This document shows positions 26,392-36,118 of a DNA stretch of 64,000 bases, in pieces. Under the pieces are notes generated by a model, which did not search any database, had not been told where the DNA came from, and saw only the letters and a program-made list of their open reading frames with translations. The position numbers and the translations under genes are program-made. Source of the DNA: Bradyrhizobium sp. Tv2a-2. GTDB lineage: Bacteria; Pseudomonadota; Alphaproteobacteria; Rhizobiales; Xanthobacteraceae. How positions within the stretch are numbered: the stretch's first letter is position 1; the number at the start of each line of letters is the position of its first letter. The stretch covers positions 632,768-696,767 of the forward strand of contig NZ_AXAI01000001.1 in NCBI RefSeq assembly GCF_000472425.1, given 5' to 3'.

Positions 26392-27891
26392 TCAGGATCG
26401 CACCGCGACGCTCCGATCGGTCGCCGGCGCGATCCACGCCATCACCACCGTGACGATTGCTGCGACCGCGATGTTGAGGATCAACGCGCCGAGACCGACA
26501 TAAAAGGTATACGTCCCGCCGCCGAGGCTGAGGCTCGCAAGCGGCTTGAGGCCATTGCTCCACGCCGTCCAGGAGCCCCATAGGATGCCCACGGCCCAGC
26601 CGGCGAGCAGCCCTTCAGCACGGAACCAGCGCGTAAAGAGCGAGAATACAAGCGAGGGAAAAGTCTGCAGGATCCACAACCCGCCGAGCAGCTGCAGGTC
26701 GAGCGCAAATTGCACCGGCAAGAACAGCGTGAATGCCAGCGCACCGACCTTGACGATCAGCGAGGTAATCTTGGCGACGGAAGCTTCGCCGGCATGGCTG
26801 ATCTCGGGATGGAGATAGATCTTCCAGACGTTGCGCGTGAACAAATTGGCGGCACCGATGCTCATCACAGCCGCCGGCACCAGCGCGCCGATCGCGATCG
26901 CCGAGAAGGAAAAACCCGCGAACCAGGACGGGAACAGCGTCTTGAACAGCACGGGCACCACGTCATTGGGCGAGTCGACCTTGATGTTTGCGGCGTGGGC
27001 CATGTAGCCGAGCAGAGCGATCAGGCCGAGCAGAAGGGTGTAGGCGGGCAACAGGATCGCGTTCTTGCGGATGGTGTCGGCGGATTTGGAGGCGAACACC
27101 CCGGTCAGCGTATGCGGATACATGAAGGCGGCGAAGGCCGAGCCGAGCGCGAGCGTCGCGTAGGCGAGCATCTGCGAATCCTTCAGCAAGATGCCGGTGG
27201 CCCCGCCCTTGGCAATGAATGCCTTGTCCGCGGCCGCAAACACCGCGCCATAGCCGCCGAGCTTTGCCGGCACGATCACGACCGCCACCAGCACCACGAT
27301 GTAAATCATGATGTCCTTGACGAAAGCGATCAGAGCGGGCGCGCGCAACCCCGAACTATAGGTATAGAGCGCAAGGATGATGAAGGCCGCGACGATCGGC
27401 AGCTCACCCGTCAGGCCCAGGGCCTTGATCACCGTGCCCATGCCGACCAACTGCAGCGCGATGTAGGGCATCGTGGCAACGATGCCGGTCAGCGCCACGA
27501 CAAGCTCGAGCGTACGGGAATTATAGGTGCCGCGCACCACATCGGCGGCGGTGACATAGCCGTTTCTGTGCGCGATCGTCCACAACATCGGCATCACTGC
27601 GAAGACGAAGGGATAGACGATGATGGTGTAGGGCAGTGCGAAGAAACCAAAGGCGCCGACCGCATAGACCAGCGCCGGCACCGCGATCACGGTGTAGGCG
27701 GTGTAGAAGTCGCCGCCGACCAGGAACCAGGTGATCCAGGTTCCGAACTGCCGGCCACCCAGGCCCCATTCGTCAAGATGTTCGTTGACGGGGCCGGACT
27801 TCCAGCGCGAGGCGAGAAAGCCCATGACAGTCACGAGCGCGAAGAAGAAGATGAAAACGGAGAGCGGAATCCAGTCGATCTGGCCGGTCAT
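26392..27891 (-). CDS. Sodium:solute symporter (SSS family), monocarboxylate-permease-like
   Basis: A 499-residue protein with about 13 membrane segments; the segments GLGGRQFGTWITWFLVGGDF and TAYTVIAVPALVYA are typical of MctP-like symporters. With its small partner gene 12 nt upstream it should take up monocarboxylates or amino acids using a Na+ or H+ gradient. Its stop is 5 nt from the convergent oxidoreductase stop. Confidence 0.85.
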   Translation of the reverse strand: MTGQIDWIPLSVFIFFFALVTVMGFLASRWKSGPVNEHLDEWGLGGRQFGTWITWFLVGGDFYTAYTVIAVPALVYAVGAFGFFALPYTIIVYPFVFAVMPMLWTIAHRNGYVTAADVVRGTYNSRTLELVVALTGIVATMPYIALQLVGMGTVIKALGLTGELPIVAAFIILALYTYSSGLRAPALIAFVKDIMIYIVVLVAVVIVPAKLGGYGAVFAAADKAFIAKGGATGILLKDSQMLAYATLALGSAFAAFMYPHTLTGVFASKSADTIRKNAILLPAYTLLLGLIALLGYMAHAANIKVDSPNDVVPVLFKTLFPSWFAGFSFSAIAIGALVPAAVMSIGAANLFTRNVWKIYLHPEISHAGEASVAKITSLIVKVGALAFTLFLPVQFALDLQLLGGLWILQTFPSLVFSLFTRWFRAEGLLAGWAVGILWGSWTAWSNGLKPLASLSLGGGTYTFYVGLGALILNIAVAAIVTVVMAWIAPATDRSVAVRS

Positions 27892-27903
27892 GATCCCGTC
27901 CTC

Positions 27904-28083
27904 TTACTGCGCTTCGTCATGGGGACGGCTGCGATAGACCAGCCAGATCAGGATCGAGGTGATCGGCACCCAGGCGAGCTGATACCAGTAGAAGAAGGGG
28001 AAGCCGAACAGCGACGGTTCGGCAAAATTATAGAACGGCACCCACAGCAGTCCGACAAAGGGCAGCAGCAGCAACACCCACAT
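27904..28083 (-). CDS. DUF3311 small membrane partner of the symporter
   Basis: 59 residues, two membrane segments (LLLLPFVGLLWVPFYN and YWYQLAWVPITSILIWLVY). DUF3311 proteins are regularly encoded directly before SSS symporters and are thought to be an accessory subunit. ATG 28083 follows GGAGAACGTTG. Confidence 0.85.
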   Translation of the reverse strand: MWVLLLLPFVGLLWVPFYNFAEPSLFGFPFFYWYQLAWVPITSILIWLVYRSRPHDEAQ

Positions 28084-28341
28084 CAACGTTCTCCGGCCTC
28101 GGCCGACGTCCCTCGCCGACTCTCATCACGCGGGCGTGGTTTAGTTGTGAATTCACGGACGCGCGAGGCCAAATTGCTTTTGTTGCGGCGCACCGCGCGG
28201 AAATGTGATCACCAGCCCAGAAATACCGCTCGGCTATCCACAGCCTATAAGAATGTCCCCGACAATGAGGACAAGCGTGTCAGCCGTGATTGGCTAGGAT
28301 TGATGGTGAGCACCTCAACTGCATGCCAAAAGGAGAGCGCC

Positions 28342-29874
28342 ATGGACCGACCAAGCAATCCTGCGTCCCGGCTCGCAGCCGCAATCATCCTTGCCGCTCC
28401 GTTGGGAGTCCTGCCAATGCCCTCATCAGCCGAAACCACGCCCGACCTTGACCGACTGACGGCTCAGCAGGCCGCGGCCGATATCTGCGCCGGCAAGATC
28501 ACGAGCAAGGCGTTGGTCTCCGCCGCGCTTGCCCGCGCCAAAGCTAAGACCAATCTCAACGCATTCATCACACTCGACGAGGCAGGCGCCATGAAGGCCG
28601 CGGCCGCCTTCGACGCGGCCCACAAGAACGGACACAACTGCAAGCCGCTCGGCGGGGTGCCGGTCGTGGTCAAGGACAATATCGAAGTGGCAGGCCTCCC
28701 CTCCTCGGCCGGCACGCCCGCACTGAAGGGTTATGTGCCGAAGCAGGACGCGCCAGTGGTGGAAAAGCTGCGTGCATCGGGCGCGATCATCATCGGCAAG
28801 ACCAATATGCATGAGCTTGCCTTTGGCATCTCCGGCTACAACGGCGCGTTCAAGACCGGAGGCGAGCCAGGCGTGCGCAACGCCTATGATGCGACCAAGA
28901 TTGCGGGCGGCTCCTCCGCCGGCACCGCCGCGGCCATCGGCGCACGAATCGTCACCGCCGGTCTCGGCACCGACACCGGCGGCAGCGTGCGCATCCCCTG
29001 CGCGCTCAACGGCTGCGCCTCGCTGCGGCCGACGGTCGGGCGCTATCCGCAAGGCGGCATCGCGCCGATCTCGCACACCCGCGACACCGCGGGCTCCATG
29101 GCCTCTACCATGGCCGATGTCGCGATCCTCGACCGCGTCATTGCCGGTGGCGGTGCGATTGCTCCCGCCGGTCTCAAGCAGGTCCGCATCGGAATCGTCA
29201 ACGCCATGCTCGCCAATCTCGATGGCGACACCGACAAGGCGTTCCACGCGGCGATCGACAAATTGAAGTCGGCTGGCGTTACCGTAGTCGAAATCGACAT
29301 GCCGAAGCTCGCCGAGCTCAACAGTCAGGTCGGCTTTCCCGTAGCGCTCTACGAGGCCTATGACGACATGGTGGCTTATCTCAAACACACCGGCACGGGG
29401 ATAACGATCGAGGAGCTTGCGAAATCGATCGCTAGCCCCGACGTCAAGGGTACCTATGATGGGCTGGTCATCCCGCGCAAACTGCCTGGACCGAACAACA
29501 CCGTGGCCGACGCCAAGCCGGCCTATGATGCCGCGATCAAGACGGCGCGGCCGGCGCTGCAGGCGCTTTACCGCGACACCTTTGCGAAAAGCCATCTGGA
29601 TGCGATCGCCTTTCCGACCACACCCAAGGTCGCGATACAGGCCGACGCCAATTCGAGCAGCCTCGAGAATTTCGTGCTGTTCATCCAGAACACCGATCCC
29701 GGCAGCAATGCCGGCGTACCCGGCGTCCAGATCCCGATTGGGTTCGGCGGCACGACCAATTTGCCGGTGGGATTGGAGCTCGATGGGCCCGCCGGCAGCG
29801 ACCGCCGCCTGATCGCGATCGGGATGGCGATGGAGAAGCTGTTCGGACGGCTTCCTCCGCCTTCAACCAATTGA
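28342..29874 (+). CDS. Exported amidase-signature hydrolase
   Basis: 510 residues with a signal peptide ending near residue 32 and a complete amidase-signature domain. The Ser-cisSer-Lys triad is visible: Lys in VVVKDNIEV (about 112), cis-Ser in GGSSAG (about 190) and the nucleophile in TDTGGSVRIP (about 214). It hydrolyses amides, probably in the periplasm; mandelamide-hydrolase-like amidases are the nearest type I recall. ATG 28342 follows AAAGGAGAGC. An open frame far upstream on this strand is antisense to the symporter. Confidence 0.87.
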   Translation: MDRPSNPASRLAAAIILAAPLGVLPMPSSAETTPDLDRLTAQQAAADICAGKITSKALVSAALARAKAKTNLNAFITLDEAGAMKAAAAFDAAHKNGHNCKPLGGVPVVVKDNIEVAGLPSSAGTPALKGYVPKQDAPVVEKLRASGAIIIGKTNMHELAFGISGYNGAFKTGGEPGVRNAYDATKIAGGSSAGTAAAIGARIVTAGLGTDTGGSVRIPCALNGCASLRPTVGRYPQGGIAPISHTRDTAGSMASTMADVAILDRVIAGGGAIAPAGLKQVRIGIVNAMLANLDGDTDKAFHAAIDKLKSAGVTVVEIDMPKLAELNSQVGFPVALYEAYDDMVAYLKHTGTGITIEELAKSIASPDVKGTYDGLVIPRKLPGPNNTVADAKPAYDAAIKTARPALQALYRDTFAKSHLDAIAFPTTPKVAIQADANSSSLENFVLFIQNTDPGSNAGVPGVQIPIGFGGTTNLPVGLELDGPAGSDRRLIAIGMAMEKLFGRLPPPSTN

Positions 29875-29893
29875 ACAGGAGCTACATGGGACT

Positions 29894-29995
29894 AAAGCGC
29901 GATGAGATTTGGTTGAATCGTCATCGCGCTTTAGGTCTTTGATTGAGCATGATCTTTTCGGAAAACCGCTACACACTTTTCCGGATCATGCTCTA
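29894..29995. repeat. 102-bp double-hairpin interspersed repeat, copy 2
   Basis: Same element as 13983-14084 with two substitutions. It again lies at a convergent junction, and its right edge supplies the stop codon (TAG, 29993-29995, minus strand) of the LuxR remnant. Minus-strand orientation relative to the upstream gene is the same in both copies. Confidence 0.92.
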
Positions 29996-30280
29996 AAGGT
30001 TCTGCGGCAGCAGACTGGCGATGCCGCCGCGGCGGCGCACGCCGAGCTTGGCGAAGATGCGCTTGGCGTGGGTGCGGATGGTCGAGGTCTCGATGCCGAG
30101 CCTGCGCCCGATCTCCCTGTCACTGAGGTCGTTCGCGATCAGCCGCGCTGATCTCGCGCTCGCGCACCGACGGGCTTCGCCGATGTTGCGATTGCCGATA
30201 TAGCTATAGGCGTTGACGCCCCAATAGAGCCCATCGCGGCCGAGGAAGTCGTTGAAGAATTCGGTCCGCAGCAAGTCGCG
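29993..30280 (-). pseudogene. LuxR-family regulator remnant (truncated and frameshifted)
   Basis: Only the C-terminal part remains. One stretch (LLRTEFFNDFLGRDGLYWG, then YIGNRNIGEAR) resembles the ligand-domain end of large LuxR regulators. The DNA-binding helix-turn-helix (LIANDLSDREIGRRLGIETS) follows, but the usual SPxEREIL segment before it is read in another frame (SPSVREREIS), so a frameshift lies near 30160. There is no proper start: the remnant abuts the stop codon of the upstream binding-protein gene. Almost certainly non-functional. Confidence 0.8.
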
Positions 30281-31270
30281 CTATTCCACCTTGATGCCGG
30301 CTTCCCGGATCACCTGGCGCCAGCGCGCCTCCTGCTCCAGGAAATACCGCCCCAGCACATCAGGCGCGCTTGCCACCAGGACAAGACCTTCGCTGACACT
30401 GAGCTGCTTGAAGGTCTCCGACTGCACTGCCTTCGCCGCCGACCTGTTGAGGCGATCGATAATCTCAGGCGGGGTACTGGCCGGTGCGAACAGGCCGTAC
30501 CAGCTCTCTGCGGCGTAACCCTGGACCCCTGCTTCCGCGACCGTCGGAAGATCGGGAAAAGCCGGCGAACGTTCGGCCGAGGTCACTGCCAGCGCGCGCA
30601 ACTGTCCGGCCTCGATCAGCGAGGCGGCGCTTGCGACCGTCGTGAACATCACCTGGATCTGCCCGCCGAGCAGGTCGGTGATGGCGGGCGAGGCGCCCTT
30701 GTAGGGAACGGTGGTCAGATTGACCTTGGCGAGCGACTTGAACAACTCACCGGCGAGATGCGCCGAGGTGCCGGTGCCGTAGGTGCCGTAGGAGAGTTTT
30801 TCCGGGTCCGCTTTGGCCGCAGCGATCAGCTCGGGAATCGAGTGCACCTGCGACTTCGCGTTGACCACGACGATGTTGTAGGAGCGCGCGAGCAGTGCGA
30901 CCGGTGCAAAATCCTTGTGCGGGTCGTAGGGCAGCTTGGCGTAGAGGCTCGGATTGACGGCATTGGCGAAGGTGCCCATCAGAAGCGTGTAGCCGCCGGG
31001 CTCGCTGGTTGCGACCGATTGTGTGCCGATGATGGTGCCCGCGCCCGGCTTGTTCTCGATGATGACGGACTGGCCGAGATCCTTTTCCATCTCCTGCGCC
31101 AGCGCGCGTGCGATCACATCGGTGCCGCCACCCGGCGCGAACGGCACCACGAATTTGATGATCCGCTCCGGATACGCCGCCAACGCCTGGTCAATCGGCC
31201 AGGCCAGCAGCACCCATGTTGCAAGCGCGAACGCAAACGCGCCTCTACCGAGATTTACACCAAAGCACAT
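30281..31270 (-). CDS. Bug-family (TctC-like) extracytoplasmic solute-binding protein
   Basis: About 329 residues: a signal peptide (hydrophobic core FAFALATWVLLAWPI, cleavage near ALA-AYPERI) and a Bug domain with PFAPGGGTDVIAR, the PGAGTIIGTQ loop and the VPYKGASPAITDLLGG segment. Bug proteins bind carboxylates or related solutes; no TctA/TctB membrane genes adjoin it, which is common for this family. Start is uncertain: ATG at 31270 chosen; 31306 and 31333 are possible. Confidence 0.83.
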   Translation of the reverse strand: MCFGVNLGRGAFAFALATWVLLAWPIDQALAAYPERIIKFVVPFAPGGGTDVIARALAQEMEKDLGQSVIIENKPGAGTIIGTQSVATSEPGGYTLLMGTFANAVNPSLYAKLPYDPHKDFAPVALLARSYNIVVVNAKSQVHSIPELIAAAKADPEKLSYGTYGTGTSAHLAGELFKSLAKVNLTTVPYKGASPAITDLLGGQIQVMFTTVASAASLIEAGQLRALAVTSAERSPAFPDLPTVAEAGVQGYAAESWYGLFAPASTPPEIIDRLNRSAAKAVQSETFKQLSVSEGLVLVASAPDVLGRYFLEQEARWRQVIREAGIKVE

Positions 31271-31438
31271 CCGATGCCTGTTCCGCCAAGTGCAGACGTT
31301 TCCCATGACACATTTGTTTTCGCCGCCATGCATCTGGCGACGGACGCCCGCGCACCATCGTCAATGGACGCTCGGACCCGCGTTAGACTAGCATCCGCGC
31401 CGCATTAAAAAAGCGAACAAAAGGATTGGGAGGATTGC

Positions 31439-32509
31439 ATGCGGCACGGACTGTTCGGCTTGTTGCTCTTGATGGCGTCGCCCGTACTGGCGCAGCAATC
31501 GATCCCCAACATCCCGTTCGAATCGGTGCCCAATCCGCTTCACTTGCCGCACAACATGTATTTCGGCGAGGCATCCGGCGTCGCCGTCAATTCCAAGGGA
31601 CATGTCTACGTGCTCTCGCGTGGCAATACGACAGGACCAGCCTACGCCGCCGCCGCGGCGCAGCTTCTGGAATTCGACGCCAAGGGCAATTTCGTCGGCG
31701 AGATTGGCAAAAATCTTTATGCCTGGTCGTTCGCCCACGCTGTGAAGGTCGATCCTGCCGATAATATCTGGGTCACCGACAAGGGCTCGGACATGGTGAT
31801 CAAGTTCGACCCTGATGGCCGCGTGCTCATGGTATTCGGTCGCAAGCAGGAGGCCTCTGACGAAGAGACCGGACCGCTGAAGCATCCCAAACCGCCCCTG
31901 CCGGCCGAGGACGGTCGGTTTCGCCAGGTCACCGATATCGCCTTCGACAAGCAAGGCGACACCTTCATCAGCGATGGCTATATCAATTCGCGCGTTGCCA
32001 AGGTCGACAAGGACGGCAACTGGCTGAAATCCTGGGGCGACCGCGGCAAGGGGCCCGGGCAGTTCAACACGCCGCATTCGATCGCAACCGACGCCAATGG
32101 CAATGTCTATGTTGCCGATCGCGGCAATCACCGCATCCAGGTTTTCGACGGCGACGGCAAGTTTCTGCGGCAGATGGTCATCGACGTGCCCGTGCCGCCG
32201 GACGCAAAGCCTGCGATCGGAAAAATACCGGATGAGGCGATGATCGCCGGCGGCACCTTTGCGCCGGGCTCGCCCTGGGCGCTCTGCATCACGCCGCCGC
32301 CGAATCAGGTGCTGTATTCGTCCGATGCGTGGCCGGGCCGCATCTACAAGCTCTCGCTCGACGGCAAGGTACTCGGCGTGCTCGGGCAGGCTGGCAAGCA
32401 ACTCAAGCAGTTCGGCTGGATTCACGAGATGGCATGTCCATCGGAGAATGTGCTCTATGTGGCGGAACTGTTGAACTGGCGGGTGCAGAAGCTGATCTTG
32501 AAGCCGTGA
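31439..32509 (+). CDS. Exported NHL-repeat beta-propeller protein (peptidyl-amidating-lyase-like)
   Basis: 356 residues: a signal peptide ending VLAQQ near residue 20, then about six NHL repeats, best seen in GQFNTPHSIATDANGNVYVA followed by DRGNHRIQVFD. Bacterial NHL proteins of this type resemble the lyase half of peptidylglycine amidating enzymes, but many are binding scaffolds. ATG 31439 follows GGGAGG. It stands alone and is convergent with the acyltransferase, 10 nt away. Confidence 0.8.
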   Translation: MRHGLFGLLLLMASPVLAQQSIPNIPFESVPNPLHLPHNMYFGEASGVAVNSKGHVYVLSRGNTTGPAYAAAAAQLLEFDAKGNFVGEIGKNLYAWSFAHAVKVDPADNIWVTDKGSDMVIKFDPDGRVLMVFGRKQEASDEETGPLKHPKPPLPAEDGRFRQVTDIAFDKQGDTFISDGYINSRVAKVDKDGNWLKSWGDRGKGPGQFNTPHSIATDANGNVYVADRGNHRIQVFDGDGKFLRQMVIDVPVPPDAKPAIGKIPDEAMIAGGTFAPGSPWALCITPPPNQVLYSSDAWPGRIYKLSLDGKVLGVLGQAGKQLKQFGWIHEMACPSENVLYVAELLNWRVQKLILKP

Positions 32510-32519
32510 GGCTGCTTCG

Positions 32520-33707
32520 TCAGATCATTCTGGCCACAAAGGGAATCCTGCGCAACAACAGCGTTGTCGCCCAGCTCAGCGATAGCGTACCGGCAAACAC
32601 GATCGCGAATTTCACAAAGGCAGGCCACGCCGGCTCATACACGTTGTATTGCAGCCAAATGATAAAGACGTAGTGCACGAGAAAGATGCCATAGGCCGAC
32701 GGCCGCATCGCGTCGAGCAGGCGCAGGCTGGATTGGGCGGAGCGAAGGAAGATCGATGGCTCGGCGAATGTCATCGCCGCGCCGAACAACGCGAAGGCAA
32801 GGCTATAGGCCACCTCCCACCACATTGGCGGCGACTTGAAGTCTGCAATCCAGTTGTGGTGGGCATAGACCAGTACAAGGATCGCGCCATAGAAGAGCGC
32901 TGCCGAGCCGAGCCACATCGCCCAGCGCTTCACAACCGCGCTGTCCTCCGCGAGGAGGCCGCCGCGCAAACCGGTTGCGCCGACGCCGACACCTGCAAAG
33001 AAATAGCCGGCATAGAGCAGGACGCGGCTGGTCTGGATCGGCAACGGAAAGCCCTCCGGCTCGAACCAGGCCGCGTCGCCGAAGATCAGGCGCAGCGGCA
33101 GATAGATGATGATCGAAAAGATCATGAAGGCGACGAAGGCGGCCATCGGCCGGTCTCGGAAGGACGAGATGAGGCGGCCGAGCCCCTCGATCACGCTGGG
33201 AACCGTGGCCCAGATCGCCGCGGCAATAGCGTTGAACGCCAGAAGCACCCACAGGAACCAGGCAGGCCCCGACGGCCAGGGACCGATGGTGAGCGTGTGC
33301 CACCAGAAATGGAAGAAGTTGAAGTCCGTCGTTCCAGGCAAATGATAGCGCAGGAAGGTCGGGTAGTAGGCGAGCGGCATCAGAATGAAGATCGAGATCA
33401 GGTAGGGCACACCAAGCCTGAAGGCGCGATATCCCAAAAAATTCGCCGCCCCCCTGTGAGCGAGGCTGTCGCGCACGAACAGGCCCGAAATGAAGTACAT
33501 GCAGGCCATGAAGAAGCTGTCGTTGAACAGCACGACGAGGTCGAAGCCGAGCCAGTGCGCGCGGTCACCGGTGCCGAAATAGGTGTAGTTGACCACCGAA
33601 TGATGCAGCACCACGAGCAGCGTGATGAAGGTTCGCGCACGGTCGAGCGCCGTGACGCGGCCGGGCGCCGTGGTGATTTCGTTGGCCTGTTCCGGCGGTC
33701 GCAGCAT
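32520..33707 (-). CDS. Acyltransferase-3 family membrane protein
   Basis: 395 residues with about 10 membrane segments. The acyltransferase-3 hallmark RARTFITLLVVLHHS near residue 23 carries the catalytic-type His pair, and PAWFLWVLL lies mid-protein. Members O-acylate glycans, such as OpgC glucan succinylation and OafA O-antigen acetylation. The start codon immediately follows the upstream serine-hydrolase stop, so the two are one transcription unit. Confidence 0.83.
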   Translation of the reverse strand: MLRPPEQANEITTAPGRVTALDRARTFITLLVVLHHSVVNYTYFGTGDRAHWLGFDLVVLFNDSFFMACMYFISGLFVRDSLAHRGAANFLGYRAFRLGVPYLISIFILMPLAYYPTFLRYHLPGTTDFNFFHFWWHTLTIGPWPSGPAWFLWVLLAFNAIAAAIWATVPSVIEGLGRLISSFRDRPMAAFVAFMIFSIIIYLPLRLIFGDAAWFEPEGFPLPIQTSRVLLYAGYFFAGVGVGATGLRGGLLAEDSAVVKRWAMWLGSAALFYGAILVLVYAHHNWIADFKSPPMWWEVAYSLAFALFGAAMTFAEPSIFLRSAQSSLRLLDAMRPSAYGIFLVHYVFIIWLQYNVYEPAWPAFVKFAIVFAGTLSLSWATTLLLRRIPFVARMI

Positions 33708-34970
33708 TTATTTCCCGAAGGCGTCGTAGATGATCTTCTTCACGGCGATCTGCACGGGCTGACGTCCCGATGGCGAGTCCTGCATGACCGCGAAAAACAT
33801 GTCCTCGGCACGATCGATCACAAGATAACAGCCCGTGGCGCCGTCCCATTTGATCTCGCCAAGCGAACCGGGCGGCGGCGGGATCGCATTGCCGGGATCG
33901 GTGCGGATGCCGAAACCATAGCCGAAGCCGAACCCGTCGCCCGGATAATAATAGACATCGCGCGCGACGCCAGCGCCGGGGCCGATATGGTCGGTGGTCA
34001 TCGCCTTGAAGATCGTCGGGCTGAGATAGGTCTTGCCGTCCAGCGCGCCACCGTTGAGCAGCATCTGCCCGTAGCGGGCGAAATCGGCGAGGGTCGAGAC
34101 CATGCCGCCGCCGCCCGATTCCCAGCGCGTGACGTCGAGCGAGTTACGTTCGATATGACGGTCTCTCGGCAACGGTCTTGCGTAGCGGGCTCGCTCGGCG
34201 GGATCGGTCAGGAAGAATTCCGTCGTGATCATGCCGAGCGGATCGAGCAGGCTCTCCTTCTCGAACTGATAGAGCGACTTCCCGGAAGCAACCTCGATGA
34301 CACGGCCGAGCACGTCGGTGGAATGGCCATAGTCCCACAACGTATGTGGCTGCTCGGCCAGCGGCACCTTGGCAATCCGCTCGGCAAATCCCGCGTTGTC
34401 GAAATCGCCGAGATAGATGCCGGCGTAGGCCGCTTTCACGAGGCCCTGGCCATAGAAGCCGTAGGTGATGCCGGAGGTTTGCAGCAGGAGGTCCTCCACC
34501 GTCATCGGCCGGCGCAATGGCACGAGATCGAGCACCGGCTTGCCGCTCTCGTCCGACCGCTCGACGCCAACTTTCATGCCGGCAAAAGACGGAATGTATT
34601 TGGCGACGGGGTCATCCAGCGCGATCTTTCCACGGTCGACCAGCATCATGGCCGCGATACTGGTGATGGTCTTGGTGACGGAATGGATTGGGAAGATCGC
34701 GTCCTCCGTCAGCGGCGCGCCGGTGTCAGGATCGCGCGTGCCGAAGCATTTCTTATAAAGCTGCTTGCCGTGCTGCTGGACCAGAACGCAGGCACCCGGG
34801 ATTCGGCCTGCAGCGACCTCGCCCTTGAGAAAATCGTCGATCGGTGCAAGCTTGTCGATCGATACCGTCGTGCCCGGCGGCGGACCGAACAAGGGCCCAT
34901 CCGCTCGTGCCTCCCCTGAGGGCAGGAGCGCGACCGCCGACACCAACAGGATTGAGTTAATGCGCCCCAT
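33708..34970 (-). CDS. Exported serine hydrolase, class C beta-lactamase fold
   Basis: 420 residues: a signal peptide (INSILLVSAVALLPSGEARA) and a beta-lactamase/DD-peptidase-like domain with SxxK as HSVTK near residue 97 and a YxN-like DYGHS. Family members include esterases, D-aminopeptidases and penicillin-binding relatives; resistance cannot be assumed. ATG 34970 gives the signal peptide, while the longer frame to 35066 does not. Abuts the acyltransferase gene with no gap. Confidence 0.83.
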   Translation of the reverse strand: MGRINSILLVSAVALLPSGEARADGPLFGPPPGTTVSIDKLAPIDDFLKGEVAAGRIPGACVLVQQHGKQLYKKCFGTRDPDTGAPLTEDAIFPIHSVTKTITSIAAMMLVDRGKIALDDPVAKYIPSFAGMKVGVERSDESGKPVLDLVPLRRPMTVEDLLLQTSGITYGFYGQGLVKAAYAGIYLGDFDNAGFAERIAKVPLAEQPHTLWDYGHSTDVLGRVIEVASGKSLYQFEKESLLDPLGMITTEFFLTDPAERARYARPLPRDRHIERNSLDVTRWESGGGGMVSTLADFARYGQMLLNGGALDGKTYLSPTIFKAMTTDHIGPGAGVARDVYYYPGDGFGFGYGFGIRTDPGNAIPPPPGSLGEIKWDGATGCYLVIDRAEDMFFAVMQDSPSGRQPVQIAVKKIIYDAFGK

Positions 34971-35066
34971 TTGACGGCACACGTTAGTCGATTGTATTAC
35001 AGCGCTCCAGAGGCACGACACGCCGATCACGATCACGCATTCGTCATCGCGCGGCGAACCTGTCAT

Positions 35067-35978
35067 TCACGAATAGGGATTGATCAGCTTCTGTTGTTCG
35101 GAACTGTGATTCACCAGCATGTCGATGAAGGTTCTCACCTTGGCTGATAAATGATGGCGATGCGGATAGACCGCATTCATCGACATCTCCAGCGGCCGAT
35201 ACTCCGGCAGCAGTCGCACCAGGCGTCCGGCTTCCAGGTCATCATGGATCAGAAAACCAGCGGCCAGGCAAATGCCGACGCCCTGCAAGGCTGCGATGCG
35301 CACAGTCTCGCCGCTGTTGGTCACAAGTCGGCCGGAGACCTTGGCCGAGGCCGGCTTTCCCTGCCGGTCCACAAACCGCCACTCGTCGCCGAACGGATAC
35401 ATGACATGACGTATGCAAGTGTGGTTGGCCAGATCGGCCAATTGTGCCGGCCTGTCGTGACTTTCGAGATAGCCGTGCGAACAGCACAGCACGTGACGCC
35501 AGGTCGCAAGCTTGCGGACGATCAGGCTTGAGTCCGGTGGCTCGGTCATCCGCAAGGCAAGATCGAACCCCTCCTCGATCAGATCGACATGGGCCTCGCC
35601 CAGACGAAAATCGACCTTGACCTCCGGATAGACCGCCAGGAACTCCGCAACGACCGGCGCGATGAACGGGACCATATGGGTCTGGGTGTACACGCGCAGC
35701 GTGCCACGCGGGGTCGATTGCTGGGCGCTGGCGATGTCGTCGGCCTGTTCGAGATCGGTGATGATTTGGGTCGCCCGGTCATAATAGGCGCGGCCGATCT
35801 CGGTCAGGCTGACCTTGCGGGTGGTGCGGTTGAGCAGCCGCACACCCAGCCGCTCTTCCAGCGCCTGGATGTGGTTGCTCACCATGGTGGTGGACATGTT
35901 GAGCCTGCGGCCGGCGGCTGAAAACCCGCCATTGTCCACGACCTGGACGAAGGCGGTGAGGCTGGTCAGCCGATCCAT
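35067..35978 (-). CDS. LysR-family transcriptional regulator
   Basis: 303 residues: N-terminal winged helix (MDRLTSLTAFVQVVDNGGFS, then AAGRRLNMSTTMVSNHIQAL) and a periplasmic-binding-like effector domain. It belongs to the LysR group of short-name-less regulators often found beside efflux pumps. Divergent from the EmrAB-like genes with 140 nt between; a matching dyad lies at 36005. Confidence 0.9.
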   Translation of the reverse strand: MDRLTSLTAFVQVVDNGGFSAAGRRLNMSTTMVSNHIQALEERLGVRLLNRTTRKVSLTEIGRAYYDRATQIITDLEQADDIASAQQSTPRGTLRVYTQTHMVPFIAPVVAEFLAVYPEVKVDFRLGEAHVDLIEEGFDLALRMTEPPDSSLIVRKLATWRHVLCCSHGYLESHDRPAQLADLANHTCIRHVMYPFGDEWRFVDRQGKPASAKVSGRLVTNSGETVRIAALQGVGICLAAGFLIHDDLEAGRLVRLLPEYRPLEMSMNAVYPHRHHLSAKVRTFIDMLVNHSSEQQKLINPYS

Positions 35979-36004
35979 CTGCCTGCTCCGATTATTCTCT
36001 CTTC

Positions 36005-36021
36005 GTGGACAATGTATCCAC
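36005..36021. promoter_or_regulatory. Candidate LysR operator
   Basis: GTGGACAATGTATCCAC: 5-bp perfect arms around 7 nt, between the LysR gene start and the membrane-fusion-protein gene. Position and dyad symmetry fit a LysR recognition site that would control both directions. Confidence 0.55.
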
Positions 36022-36118
36022 TTTTTCGCAGATTATCAGACGGGAGAGGATATCGCATCTTCGGGCCGACTAGCGGCGGCCACCTCAGGCCGGCCGCCAG
36101 AGGTTTCTGGAGAGTGCC

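Noticed and set aside
26710..28341. Very long open frame upstream of the amidase
   Set aside because: It is antisense to the symporter genes, is Arg/Asp/His-rich and lacks any family likeness. High GC makes such frames common; the amidase start with signal peptide and ribosome site is at 28342.
32649..34919. Long plus-strand frame opposite the acyltransferase and serine hydrolase
   Set aside because: Antisense artefact; the minus-strand proteins have intact motifs and signal peptides.
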